A stretch of 64,000 bases of DNA from Vulcanimicrobiota bacterium (GTDB lineage: Bacteria; Vulcanimicrobiota; Vulcanimicrobiia; Vulcanimicrobiales; Vulcanimicrobiaceae), in assembly GCA_027459645.1 (NCBI GenBank), contig DAIDHQ010000010.1:1-64000 (forward strand), in the 5' to 3' direction. Shown in pieces: positions 16,719 through 24,043 of the stretch. Made by a program: the position numbers and the translations under genes. The number at the start of each line of letters is the position of its first letter. Position 1 is the first letter of the stretch. Under the pieces are notes generated by a model. The model did no database searches. It was not told where the DNA came from and saw nothing but the letters and a program-made list of their open reading frames with translations.

Positions 16719-17399
16719 CTACTCCAGCAAGTCCTTGCGACGCTGTTGCGTACGAAGACGCGATTGTTCGCGCCGCCATGCCTTGATCTTGGCATGATCG
16801 CCCGAGAGCAGCACCTCGGGAACTTCCACCCCCCGGAAGACCGGCGGCCGGGTGTAGGCCGGATAATCCAGAAGGCCCTCGGAGAAGGATTCCTCTTGCG
16901 AGGACTCGGCCGCGATCGCCCCTTCGAGCAAGCGAACCGTCGCATCCATGAAGGCAAGGGCCGGCAGCTCGCCCCCCGTTAACACGAAGTCCCCAAGGGA
17001 GAGTTCTTCGAGCGGATAGAGCTCGGCAATCCGCTCGTCGATGCCCTCGTAGTGCCCGCAGACGATGATCAGCCGATCCAGGGCCGCAAAGCGTTGGGCG
17101 TCGCTCTGCTGGAACCGGCGGCCCGCCGGCGTCGGCATGACGATGACGCGGCGCTCGTCCGGCGGTGCGGCGGCAATGATCTCGTCCAGCACCCGGGCGA
17201 TCGGCTCCGCCCGCAGTACCATGCCGGCTCCGCCGCCGTAGGGCGAATCGTCGGCCCGTTCGCTGCCCGAAAGCGCGTCGAGCAAGTGGTGATAGCGCAC
17301 GTCGGTGAGGCCCGCTTCCACGGCGCGCCCGACGATCGAGAGCCCGACGAAGGGCGCGAAGACTTCCGGAAAGAGCGTGACGATATCCACGACGAGCAT
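16719..17399 (-). CDS. trmD: tRNA (guanine-N1)-methyltransferase
   Basis: Start set at the ATG 17399-17397 (MLVVDIVTLFPEVF), the conserved TrmD N-terminus; the frame is open further upstream, but that extension is not TrmD-like. 226 aa with the SpoU-TrmD trefoil-knot fold: DDSPYGGGAGMVLRAEP, VCGHYEGIDERI and LSLGDFVLTGGELPALAFMDATVRLLEGAI. It methylates G37 of tRNAs that read CNN codons, preventing +1 frameshifts. It lies about 85 nt upstream of rplS. Confidence 0.95.
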   Translation of the reverse strand: MLVVDIVTLFPEVFAPFVGLSIVGRAVEAGLTDVRYHHLLDALSGSERADDSPYGGGAGMVLRAEPIARVLDEIIAAAPPDERRVIVMPTPAGRRFQQSDAQRFAALDRLIIVCGHYEGIDERIAELYPLEELSLGDFVLTGGELPALAFMDATVRLLEGAIAAESSQEESFSEGLLDYPAYTRPPVFRGVEVPEVLLSGDHAKIKAWRREQSRLRTQQRRKDLLE

Positions 17400-17426
17400 G
17401 CCACGGCAGGGTTCGCGCTTGCTCGC

Positions 17427-17951
17427 ATGAACCCGCCGTCTATGAGCGAGACGGCGCACGAACCGATCTACCTCTCCGAGGAGATTCTGGCGTTGATGCG
17501 GCGCGCGGCGCAGATCGCGGTGACCTCGCGCGAACCGTTCATCACGATCCGCACGCTGCTGCTGGCGCTCTTGGACGACCCGTACGTCGGCGAGGCGCTG
17601 CACGAGGTGGTGCCGCGCGAAAAGCTCGAAAATTACGTGCCCGAAGAGGCGGAAACGCGCTTCATCGCCTCGCGCGTCGCCGAGCCCAATCTTCCGGCCG
17701 GCGAACGTCCTGCGATGCTTCGTTTTAATACGCTCGCCTTCAAATTACCCGACGGTTCGCGAAGCGTGTGGCTCAGCCGCGAGGGATTCAACGCGTGGAA
17801 CGAAGCGGCCAAACGCGTCAATGAAGGGGAATCGTTCAAGCCGAAGCATCTGGCCTTCGGCATCGCGGCCGACGCGATTCGTCATCCTGGAATTCTCGCG
17901 CAGATGAAGATCAATCCGGGCGACGTTAACGAAGTGATTCTGAAGCTTTGA
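17427..17951 (+). CDS. uncharacterised protein with Clp N-domain-like helices
   Basis: 174 aa from the ATG at 17427 (an in-frame ATG at 17442 is an equal alternative; no clear ribosome site for either). Residues about 20-60 (SEEILALMRRAAQIAVTSREPFITIRTLLLALLDDPYVGEALHE) look like the paired helices of the Clp N-terminal repeat (A...A......I...HLL.ALL.D). The rest contains LPDGSRSVWLSREGFNAWNEAAKRV and KPKHLAFGIAADAIRHPGI, and a second Clp_N-like half is possible there. There is no ATPase domain, so it could be a stand-alone adaptor. The family link is weak. Confidence 0.55.
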   Translation: MNPPSMSETAHEPIYLSEEILALMRRAAQIAVTSREPFITIRTLLLALLDDPYVGEALHEVVPREKLENYVPEEAETRFIASRVAEPNLPAGERPAMLRFNTLAFKLPDGSRSVWLSREGFNAWNEAAKRVNEGESFKPKHLAFGIAADAIRHPGILAQMKINPGDVNEVILKL

Positions 17952-18352
17952 TGCATGCCGCCGTCGCCGTCACGCACGCTGCCGCCGCGCGGCCGTTGCA
18001 TGGAACGTTCAAATGCGACCACGTCGTCGTATCGTTCAAAACGAACGCTCTGCAGACGATCGTGTATTTCCGCGTCACAAGCAGCGAGCCCGATTCCGCC
18101 GACGTCGGTTTTGGTATTACGCTCGTCGCGCAAGACGGGCGCCAACGTGAGATACCGTGGGGGCAAGGACCGGATATCGACCCTCTCGCGCCGGGGCGCC
18201 CGTACGATATGCGGCCGATCGACGCTGGGTTCAAGGGTATGCCGCTTAAGGAGATACGCGTCGCTCCGATCAGCGTCTCGTATGCGACGCCGCACGCCTT
18301 GCACAGCATGCAAAACCTTTATTGTCTGATGACGGACGAATCGATTCCCTAA
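17951..18352 (+). CDS. uncharacterised 133-aa protein
   Basis: The ATG at 17951 shares its first base with the stop of the preceding gene (TGATG), implying co-translation. The product has an Ala-rich start and beta-rich body: HVVVSFKTNALQTIVYFRVTSS, ADVGFGITLVAQDGR and PLKEIRVAPISVSYAT. It has no clear signal peptide or membrane segment. Other open frames over the same bases on both strands are low-complexity Arg-rich readings. Function unknown. Confidence 0.5.
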   Translation: MHAAVAVTHAAAARPLHGTFKCDHVVVSFKTNALQTIVYFRVTSSEPDSADVGFGITLVAQDGRQREIPWGQGPDIDPLAPGRPYDMRPIDAGFKGMPLKEIRVAPISVSYATPHALHSMQNLYCLMTDESIP

Positions 18353-18368
18353 TGGATGCGTCGAGCGC

Positions 18369-18860
18369 TTAAAACTTGGTGGTCTCGACCGTCGTCAACT
18401 CTTCCAAATATTCGAAGAGCTGCGGAAGCGTGATCTTTTCGAGCGCCGTCTGTTCCTTGATCGCGGCTTCGTCTTCGCCTTCGTCGCGAATGTAGCAGCG
18501 CGTCTCGACGCCGTTTTCGCTTTCGGTGATGAACGACACGGCGAATCCGCGTCCCGGCATCTCGTCGTAGATGCGCATCGTCTGAGGATTCAGTATCTCG
18601 ATCGAGTGCGATTGATGATGTGCGTCAAAGATCAGAATCTTCAGATGCTCGTAGTTGGTGACTTCGATCAATCCGACCACGAAGATGTTTTTTGCTGAAA
18701 AGAACTCGTGGCCGCGTTTGCTGCGACTGGAGATCTCGTAGAAGACGCGGTGTGCCACGAACCTGTTGAGGATCTTTCGCAGCGTCGCGAGCGAAGCAAG
18801 CGTCTCGGTACGGTTGCCACGCGTGTAGATAATCTTCACGGCGGACCGGTCTGCTTGCAC
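18369..18860 (-). CDS. uncharacterised 163-aa protein
   Basis: The GTG at 18860 opens the frame, and a GTG at 18839 is an alternative. The body is a well-formed mixed alpha/beta sequence (KIIYTRGNRTETLASLATLRKILNRFVAHRVFYEIS, FFSAKNIFVVGLIEVTNYEHLKILIFDAHHQSHSIEIL, YDEMPGRGFAVSFITESENG), with an acidic C-terminal helix. No known domain recognised. It lies convergent with the 133-aa gene and divergent from the TatA-like gene; nothing here indicates its role. Confidence 0.55.
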   Translation of the reverse strand: MQADRSAVKIIYTRGNRTETLASLATLRKILNRFVAHRVFYEISSRSKRGHEFFSAKNIFVVGLIEVTNYEHLKILIFDAHHQSHSIEILNPQTMRIYDEMPGRGFAVSFITESENGVETRCYIRDEGEDEAAIKEQTALEKITLPQLFEYLEELTTVETTKF

Positions 18861-18925
18861 GGCTGCGGGAGGAGGACCTTCTTTGCCCAGGCGGCGGCGG
18901 GCCGGGCCGGGAACGATAGAAGACG

Positions 18926-19129
18926 ATGTTTTCGGTCCCCGATATCATGGTCGTCTCGGTCCTGGCACTCTTGCTCTTCGGGCCCGACCAGTTGCCGAAG
19001 ATGATGCGCCAAGCGGGACGCGTCATGCGCGAGGTGCAGAACACCTCGCATTCGTTCATTGCGGAAATGGAAAGGGCGGCCGATCTCGACGACCGCCGCC
19101 CTGAAGAACCACCGAAACCGCAGCCCTAG
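18926..19129 (+). CDS. tatA: TatA/TatE-like twin-arginine translocase subunit
   Basis: 67 aa. Short N-terminal membrane helix (DIMVVSVLALLLFG) followed directly by the hinge FGPDQLPKMMRQAGRVMRE, then an amphipathic helix and an acidic Pro-rich tail. TatA proteins have exactly this layout with an FGP hinge and form the pore that exports folded proteins. No tatB or tatC gene is in view, so it is a solitary copy. The tail overlaps the stop of a convergent gene by 4 nt. TatB-like function cannot be excluded. Confidence 0.85.
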   Translation: MFSVPDIMVVSVLALLLFGPDQLPKMMRQAGRVMREVQNTSHSFIAEMERAADLDDRRPEEPPKPQP

Positions 19130-19416
19130 ATATTGAAATTCTTGCGGATTTCGTTCACGCGCTCCGAGACGAGCGTGCGGACCTGCGAATGCAGCCGGTC
19201 CTTCTGTTCGTCGGGGAGGCGCCGGTAGATCATATACCCCGCCGCTGAAACCAAGCCGCCGAGTACGCCGACCAGCAGCGCCTTACCGACTTCGTTTCCG
19301 TCGTCTTCATGCGACGATTGCGGCTCCTTACCGAACGCGCCTTGGTAGCCGTTTCCACTGGAATTCGAGCTGCTCCATTGTTGATCGGCGGGCGTCGTTC
19401 GAAAACTGTCCGTCAT
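19126..19416 (-). CDS. small single-helix membrane protein (YtxH-like)
   Basis: 96 aa. A polar, Ser/Gln/Gly-rich N-terminal half is followed by one membrane helix (VGKALLVGVLGGLVSAAGYMIYRRL) and a charged helical tail (DEQKDRLHSQVRTLVSERVNEIRKNFNI). The Gly-rich helix followed by an amphipathic tail is similar to YtxH-domain stress proteins, but the match is loose. It follows prp on the same strand with a 13-nt gap, taking the position where rpmA is usually found. Confidence 0.65.
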   Translation of the reverse strand: MTDSFRTTPADQQWSSSNSSGNGYQGAFGKEPQSSHEDDGNEVGKALLVGVLGGLVSAAGYMIYRRLPDEQKDRLHSQVRTLVSERVNEIRKNFNI

Positions 19417-19429
19417 GATGCCTCCTTCG

Positions 19430-19762
19430 CTAGATGCCTATCTTACCCGAAAAGTACCGCACGTGTTGCGGGTACTGCGCGGCAATTTGACGCACCGAGA
19501 GGGCTGCCGCGGCGAGAATCGCGCGCACCCCTTCGTCGTCGCGGCGCGTTTCGGGCACCGTGAGCCGCATGTTGCCTGATTTTTGTTCGACCGCCAGGTC
19601 GACGCGCTCGTATTCTTCCAGCCCCAGGCGCGCGGCTTGGAGGACGGCCGAAACGGCGGCGCAGACGACGTCTTCGCCATGCACGCCGGCATCGGCATGA
19701 CCGGTCGCAAAAAACGAGGACAGCCGCTGGCGGCCGTCCTCGTAAAAGGTTACCTCAAGCAC
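19430..19762 (-). CDS. prp: ribosomal-processing cysteine protease Prp
   Basis: 110 aa, matching the Prp family: His22 in ATGHADAG and Cys34 in EDVVCAAVSAVLQAARLGL form the catalytic dyad, both present. In Firmicutes and relatives Prp trims the N-terminus of ribosomal protein L27 and is encoded between rplU and rpmA. Here it is 8 nt downstream of rplU as expected, but rpmA does not follow. Acts in the cytoplasm. Confidence 0.93.
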   Translation of the reverse strand: MLEVTFYEDGRQRLSSFFATGHADAGVHGEDVVCAAVSAVLQAARLGLEEYERVDLAVEQKSGNMRLTVPETRRDDEGVRAILAAAALSVRQIAAQYPQHVRYFSGKIGI

Positions 19763-19770
19763 GACGCTCC

Positions 19771-20082
19771 TTAGAGCGAAATCTTCGTGATCTTGACTTC
19801 GGCGAAGCGCTGGCGGTGGCCGTTGAGCTTGCGAACGCGCTTCTTCGGCTTGTAGCGGAAGACGAGGATCTTCTTGTCTTTCGCCTGCCGCAGCACGGTG
19901 CCGCTGACGGTCGCGCCCGAGACGAGCGGTGCGCCGACCTTCACGTCGCTGCCGGTGCTGGCCAGAACGACGCGGTCGAAGGTGACGTCGGCGCCGGCTT
20001 CGGCGTCGACCAAATCGGTGCGGATGATGTCACCCTCGGCGACGCGCATCTGCTTGCCGCCGGTCTCAATGATCGCGTACAT
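19771..20082 (-). CDS. rplU: 50S ribosomal protein L21
   Basis: 103 aa from the ATG at 20082 (MYAIIETGGKQMRVAEGD, the conserved L21 start); an upstream extension to 20121 has no family match. It ends KKRVRKLNGHRQRFAEVKITKI, the rRNA-binding tail of L21. First gene of rplU-prp. A 21-nt periodic sequence lies directly upstream. Confidence 0.97.
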   Translation of the reverse strand: MYAIIETGGKQMRVAEGDIIRTDLVDAEAGADVTFDRVVLASTGSDVKVGAPLVSGATVSGTVLRQAKDKKILVFRYKPKKRVRKLNGHRQRFAEVKITKISL

Positions 20083-20117
20083 AACCGGGATACGATACCA
20101 GGGCCCCCGGTCCACTG

Positions 20118-20270
20118 TCAACGACGCCGGGCACGTTCCAGGCCGTCGAGGCGAGTCACGACCTTTCCCAGGCCGGTCTCGACTTTGTCCAGGCGAGTTT
20201 CGACCTTACCCAGGCGACTCTCGACGCCATCCAGGCGAATTTCCACGGCTTCCACCCGGCCCTTTGACAA
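20118..20270 (-). CDS. possible 50-aa heptad-repeat coiled-coil peptide upstream of rplU
   Basis: A TTG-started frame bounded upstream by an in-frame stop. Five consecutive 21-nt units (20142-20246) encode heptads of the type V-E-x-R-L-x-K, giving an almost perfect left-handed coiled coil, with a basic end RARRR. No good ribosome site precedes the TTG, and the product is small, so it may be a remnant of a larger coiled-coil gene or a repeat in the rplU leader. I am not sure it is expressed. Confidence 0.3.
   Translation of the reverse strand: MSKGRVEAVEIRLDGVESRLGKVETRLDKVETGLGKVVTRLDGLERARRR
20142..20246. repeat. five tandem 21-nt units
   Basis: On the minus strand each unit starts GTC/GTG-GA(A/G) and contains CGCCTG; differences fall mostly at third codon positions, which suggests selection for the encoded heptad rather than for DNA structure. 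Confidence 0.65.
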
Positions 20271-20303
20271 CCGGGCTCTAAAACGTTAGTCTGCAGATGA
20301 GTC

Positions 20304-20330
20304 TAAAATATAGATTGATCTACGGAGGGG
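20304..20330 (+). promoter_or_regulatory. operator-like palindrome and ribosome site before the HTH/ABC operon
   Basis: TAGATTGATCTA (20311-20322) is a perfect inverted repeat with a 2-nt centre, and TCTA/TAGA (20302-20314) overlaps it. TAAAAT (20304-20309) resembles a -10 box, although no good -35 fits it; TTGACA at 20264-20269 with TAGTCT 17 nt later is an alternative promoter. GGAGG (20324-20328) sits 4 nt before the ATG at 20333. The encoded winged-helix regulator is the natural candidate binder. Confidence 0.4.
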
Positions 20331-20332
20331 CC

Positions 20333-20899
20333 ATGGACGCATCGGAAGCCCGGGAGCACTTGGAGATGGTCGAGCGCATCGTTGCGGCGACGTCTCGGCG
20401 GTTGGAGGGGGGCGGCGAGTTCTTCGTCGTTTGGGGTGTGGTCTCGGCGTACGCCTGCTTCACGTTCCAGATGATCATTCAGGGCACGTGGCCGTGGCAG
20501 ATGTTGTGGCTCGCGGGGGCCGCCGACGTGTGCGCGATCGTGTTTTCGATCGTGCGCGGTCGTTACTATCGCCGAAATGTAGCGCGCATGTCCTTCATTC
20601 AACGCGAGTTCTATAACGTGCTCTGGCTCTCGTTCGGCATGGCATTCGTCGTCGACGTGCTCGGTTTCAATATTTTCCCGGCGTGGGCGCAATCGGCAAT
20701 CTGGTCGGTTGCGGAGACGTTCGTATTGCTCTACATCGGCGTGCACGGAAACGCGCGAGCGATCGTCGGCGCGCTCGCGATCGTCGTCTCGATTGCCGTT
20801 GCAAATTTCGCGCCGCATTACGTCGGCTATTGGCTGGCGGGCGGAATGCTCGTGGGCTATGCCGGCTTCGGCCTGCTGGAGTTGCTCGCGCACAGCTAA
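20333..20899 (+). CDS. multi-pass membrane protein of unknown function
   Basis: 188 aa from the ATG at 20333; GGAGG 4 nt upstream decides this start over one at 20297. After a soluble helix (ASEAREHLEMVERIVAATSRRLEGGGE) there are about five membrane segments, e.g. FFVVWGVVSAYACFTFQMII and YVGYWLAGGMLVGYAGFGLLELL. Similar proteins are commonly found next to HTH_34 regulators and ABC exporters. The following regulator begins 2 nt after its stop. No motif tells its function. Confidence 0.75.
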   Translation: MDASEAREHLEMVERIVAATSRRLEGGGEFFVVWGVVSAYACFTFQMIIQGTWPWQMLWLAGAADVCAIVFSIVRGRYYRRNVARMSFIQREFYNVLWLSFGMAFVVDVLGFNIFPAWAQSAIWSVAETFVLLYIGVHGNARAIVGALAIVVSIAVANFAPHYVGYWLAGGMLVGYAGFGLLELLAHS

Positions 20900-20900
20900 C

Positions 20901-21188
20901 GTGGACGAACTCTTGCTCTCCAAGATTCGGCTGGGGATCATCGCCGAGTTGCTCGGTGACGAGTGGGTGACGTTTTCGGCACTCCAGCGCGCGATCAATA
21001 CGACCAACGGCAACCTCGGTGCGCACATTGGCAAACTCGTCGACGCCGGCTACGTGCGCGAGGAGAAGATCTTCGTCGATCGCCGGCCTCAATCGCGCTA
21101 TCAACTCACCAATGCCGGACGCAACGCGTTCGTCGCACACGTCAGAAGCTTAGAAAGCCTGCTCGGAGGAGCCAAAGAAACACGATGA
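20901..21188 (+). CDS. winged-helix transcriptional regulator (HTH_34-like)
   Basis: 95 aa from a GTG start. Clear winged-helix domain: LLLSKIRLGIIAELLGDEWVTFSALQRAINTTNGNLGAHIGKLVDAGYVREEKIFVDRRPQSRYQLTNAGRNAF. The segment TNGNLGAHIGKLVDAGYV is the recognition helix and wing region typical of HTH_34/MarR-like repressors. It overlaps the ABC ATPase start by 4 nt and likely represses this operon, perhaps via the palindrome at 20311-20322. The ligand is unknown. Confidence 0.88.
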   Translation: MDELLLSKIRLGIIAELLGDEWVTFSALQRAINTTNGNLGAHIGKLVDAGYVREEKIFVDRRPQSRYQLTNAGRNAFVAHVRSLESLLGGAKETR

Positions 21189-21982
21189 ATCCGGTTATCA
21201 CCATGCGCGACGTGCGCAAATCGTACGGAACGGTCGAAGCCCTTCGATCGGTATCATTCGAAATCGAACGCGGCGAATGCGTTGCGCTGCTCGGCCCGAA
21301 CGGCGCAGGGAAAACGACGGCGCTCGAAATCTTACTGGGCCTGCGCCGTCCCGACGCGGGTGAGGCGACGATCGACGGGAGCGTTTCGTGCACACCGCAG
21401 TCGACCGGGTTTCCCGATTCGATCACAACCGTCGAACTCGTCGCTTTTGCCGCGGAACATTATGCCAATGCAGCCGATCCGATGGCGACGTTGCAGGTCT
21501 TCGATCTGGAGAGGTTTGCGAACAAACGCGTAGGCGGACTTTCCGGCGGAGAACAACGCCGCATCGCGCTTGCACTCGCCTTTGTCGCCAACGCCGATGT
21601 GGTCGTGCTGGACGAACCCTCGTCGGGGCTCGATGCCGAATCGCGCCGGCGCCTGTGGGCGCAGCTGCGCGAGGGGACGGCGTCCCGCACGACGCTGTTC
21701 ACCACGCATTATTTAGAGGAGGCGGAAGCGCTCGCGACGCGCATCATCGTGATCGAACGCGGCACCATTCGCTTCGACGGGACGCCGAACGAGTTCCGTA
21801 TGCGCTTCGGGATGAAGCGCGTCGAATTCACGGACGCCGAGGGCAGCCGTCAGGTTCTTGCAACGCTCGATACCGACGAAGCGGTGCGCGACCTGGTCCG
21901 CTCCGGCGCTCCATTCAAAGATCTGCTCGTGTCGCAATCGTCCTTCGAAGAGATCTTCCTTTCGCTAACGGGAGTGTCATAA
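21185..21982 (+). CDS. ABC transporter ATP-binding protein (exporter type)
   Basis: 265 aa from the ATG at 21185. Walker A GPNGAGKT, signature LSGGEQRR, Walker B VVVLDEPSSGLD and the H-loop TTHYLEEAE are all present. The C-terminal tail (VEFTDAEGSRQVLATLDTDEAVRDLV...SFEEIFLSLTG) is of the drug/NatA exporter type. Coupled to the regulator (ATGA) and to the permease (TAATG). It probably exports a small toxic molecule, lipid or peptide. Confidence 0.92.
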   Translation: MNPVITMRDVRKSYGTVEALRSVSFEIERGECVALLGPNGAGKTTALEILLGLRRPDAGEATIDGSVSCTPQSTGFPDSITTVELVAFAAEHYANAADPMATLQVFDLERFANKRVGGLSGGEQRRIALALAFVANADVVVLDEPSSGLDAESRRRLWAQLREGTASRTTLFTTHYLEEAEALATRIIVIERGTIRFDGTPNEFRMRFGMKRVEFTDAEGSRQVLATLDTDEAVRDLVRSGAPFKDLLVSQSSFEEIFLSLTGVS

Positions 21983-22725
21983 TGAACCCGCGTCTGGTTT
22001 TAACGCACGCAGCACTGCTGTTTCGCGCGATCTTTCGCACGCCGGCTTTTGCCGTGCCTGCCGTCGTTTTTCCGGCAATGTTCTACACGATCTTTGCCCT
22101 GCAGTTCGCAAGGGGAAGCCCCGCGATGGCCGATCAAGTATTAGGGTCGTACGTCGCCTTCGGCATCATGGGCGTCGCGCTGTTTCAGTTCGGCGTCGCA
22201 ATCTCGGCCGAGCGCGGGCGCCCCTGGGAGCGCTATCTCCGCTCGCTCCCCGTGAACGCGCAGACGCGCTTCGCCGCGCGCGTGATCGTTGCCACCGCGT
22301 TTGCCCTGATGGCCGGCGGTTTGGTTGCCGTAATTGGCGCACTCTTTACGCCGGTCACATTTACCGCCGCGCAATGGCTGTTGCTCGCGCTCTACGCGCT
22401 GGCCGGCGCGATACCGTTCGTCTTGATCGGTCTGGCTATCGCCTATCTCGTGCCTCCCGCTGGAGCGCTCCCCATCACGAACATTCTGTTCTTGCTCGGC
22501 GCTTTTGCGGGCGGCCTGTTCTTGCCGCCGCAATTTTTGCCCGCGTTCGCGCAGCGAATCTCGGCATATCTTCCGATGCGCGCGTATGGCGAACTGCTGT
22601 GGGGTATCGGTCTGCCGGGTCACGGGTTCGCTCGTTGGGTCGTCGTGCTCGCCGTCTACGCAATCGCGTTCGGGATCATCGGCGTCGTGGCATACCGTCG
22701 TGACGAGCGGGTGCGCTATGCCTGA
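21982..22725 (+). CDS. ABC-2 type transporter permease
   Basis: 247 aa from the ATG at 21982. Six membrane segments in the ABC-2 layout: FRTPAFAVPAVVFPAMFYTIFAL, QVLGSYVAFGIMGVALFQFGVAISAERGRPWERYLRSLPV (the conserved cytoplasmic coupling region), and ITNILFLLGAFAGGLFLPPQFLPAFAQRISAYLPM. Forms the membrane part with the ATPase encoded immediately upstream. The last codons overlap the next gene by 8 nt. Confidence 0.9.
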   Translation: MNPRLVLTHAALLFRAIFRTPAFAVPAVVFPAMFYTIFALQFARGSPAMADQVLGSYVAFGIMGVALFQFGVAISAERGRPWERYLRSLPVNAQTRFAARVIVATAFALMAGGLVAVIGALFTPVTFTAAQWLLLALYALAGAIPFVLIGLAIAYLVPPAGALPITNILFLLGAFAGGLFLPPQFLPAFAQRISAYLPMRAYGELLWGIGLPGHGFARWVVVLAVYAIAFGIIGVVAYRRDERVRYA

Positions 22726-23107
22726 GTCGTATCGTTTTCCGATCTTCATCGTCGCATCGCTCGCGGTATTCGTCGGCTTACTATACTTCGTGCTTCGCGG
22801 GCGCGCGTCGCGGCCTTCATGGGCGAGCGTGGTGGCCGTGTCGGCTATCGTCGTCGTCGCAGGAATGGTCTACGGAAAGTACATGATGCTTGCGGGGTTC
22901 TCGCCGGTCGTCTACTACGGCGTTCCCGCTCTGGTTACGGTTCTGCTGCCGCCGCTCGTTTATCGGATGAACGGGAGGGAAGCCGGAACGTACGTAGTTC
23001 TCGCCTATGCATCCGCTCCGTTCATTCACGCCTCTTTTTCATTCTTGCTCGGCTGGCACAACTACATGCCGTTCATGCATGTGCCGTACTGGCACGACGT
23101 CTTTTAA
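22718..23107 (+). CDS. small multi-pass membrane protein of unknown function
   Basis: 129 aa from the ATG at 22718, overlapping the permease by 8 nt. About four hydrophobic segments (FPIFIVASLAVFVGLLYFVL, SVVAVSAIVVVAGMVYG, VVYYGVPALVTVLLPPLVY, YVVLAYASAPFIHASFSFLL) and an aromatic C-terminus (HVPYWHDVF). No family known to me. By position it is part of the regulator/exporter operon and precedes the hydrolase by 15 nt. Confidence 0.7.
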   Translation: MPESYRFPIFIVASLAVFVGLLYFVLRGRASRPSWASVVAVSAIVVVAGMVYGKYMMLAGFSPVVYYGVPALVTVLLPPLVYRMNGREAGTYVVLAYASAPFIHASFSFLLGWHNYMPFMHVPYWHDVF

Positions 23108-23122
23108 CGCGAAGGTTGTTCT

Positions 23123-24043
23123 ATGCTCGATCTCGTTCTTGCCGCGACGCTCTGTTCGCCCGTCACCAAACCGTTCGCCGGTACGCTCTGCACGCCGAAC
23201 GACGGCAAGCGTCATGCCGCGATGATCCTGCTCGGCGGATCGGAGGGCGGCGACTCCATGAAGTACGTGGCGAAGGCCTTTGCGGATCGCGGTTACGTCG
23301 CGGCGTCGGTCGCATATTTCGGCGAGAAGGGCTTGCCGCCGGTGCTCGTCGACGTTCCGGTCGAAACGGTCGGACGTGCGATCGACGCGCTCGCCGTGCG
23401 TTCCGACGTTGATGGATCGCGCATCGGCATTCTCGGCGGCTCCAAAGGTGGCGAGTTCGCGTTGCTGGCCGCGTCGACGTATCCGCAAATCAAAGCGGTC
23501 GTGGCGATCGTTCCGTCACCGGTTGCGTTCATGGGATTGGGGCCGAACGGCATCCCCAGCGGATGCTCGTGGTCGGAAGGCGGAAAACCGCTTCCGTGCG
23601 TTGCGCCCGACGCGGCCGCCGGAGGGCAGATCGGCCAAGAGTTCATGACGCATCAACCGATCGTCCTCAAACCGCTCTACGATGCGTCGCTCGCTGCCGA
23701 TCCGAAGATCGCTAAAGCCGCCTTCTTTCCGTTACAGCGCATTCACGGCCCGGTGCTCTGTCTTGCCGGCGGCGACGACCAAATGTGGGACAGCCCAAAA
23801 TATTGCGACATGGCGATGCAGTATCTGCACGCACACGCGCATCCATACCACGATCGCGAGATCGTCTATCCGAATGCCGGACATACGTTTATCGGGGCGA
23901 TCCACGGTCCGAAGAGCGCTATTACGCAGATGAGTTACGGCGGCGCAACGATGGAGTTCGGCGGAACCGTGAAGGGCGATCTCGCGGCGGGAAGCTCCGC
24001 GTGGCAAACGATCTGGAGTTTTCTCGCTACGGCGTTAAAGTAA
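23123..24043 (+). CDS. secreted or membrane-bound alpha/beta hydrolase (BAAT C-terminal / dienelactone-hydrolase-like)
   Basis: 306 aa. Alpha/beta-hydrolase core with the nucleophile elbow GGSKGGEF (Ser107), acid residue region LCLAGGDDQMWDS and histidine in NAGHTFIG. This matches the BAAT_C / acyl-CoA thioester hydrolase family, which uses Ser or Cys as nucleophile; here it is Ser. The first about 10 residues are hydrophobic but a full signal peptide is doubtful. Last gene of the regulator-ABC operon, so it may modify the exported compound. It overlaps the convergent penicillin acylase by 17 nt. Confidence 0.75.
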   Translation: MLDLVLAATLCSPVTKPFAGTLCTPNDGKRHAAMILLGGSEGGDSMKYVAKAFADRGYVAASVAYFGEKGLPPVLVDVPVETVGRAIDALAVRSDVDGSRIGILGGSKGGEFALLAASTYPQIKAVVAIVPSPVAFMGLGPNGIPSGCSWSEGGKPLPCVAPDAAAGGQIGQEFMTHQPIVLKPLYDASLAADPKIAKAAFFPLQRIHGPVLCLAGGDDQMWDSPKYCDMAMQYLHAHAHPYHDREIVYPNAGHTFIGAIHGPKSAITQMSYGGATMEFGGTVKGDLAAGSSAWQTIWSFLATALK

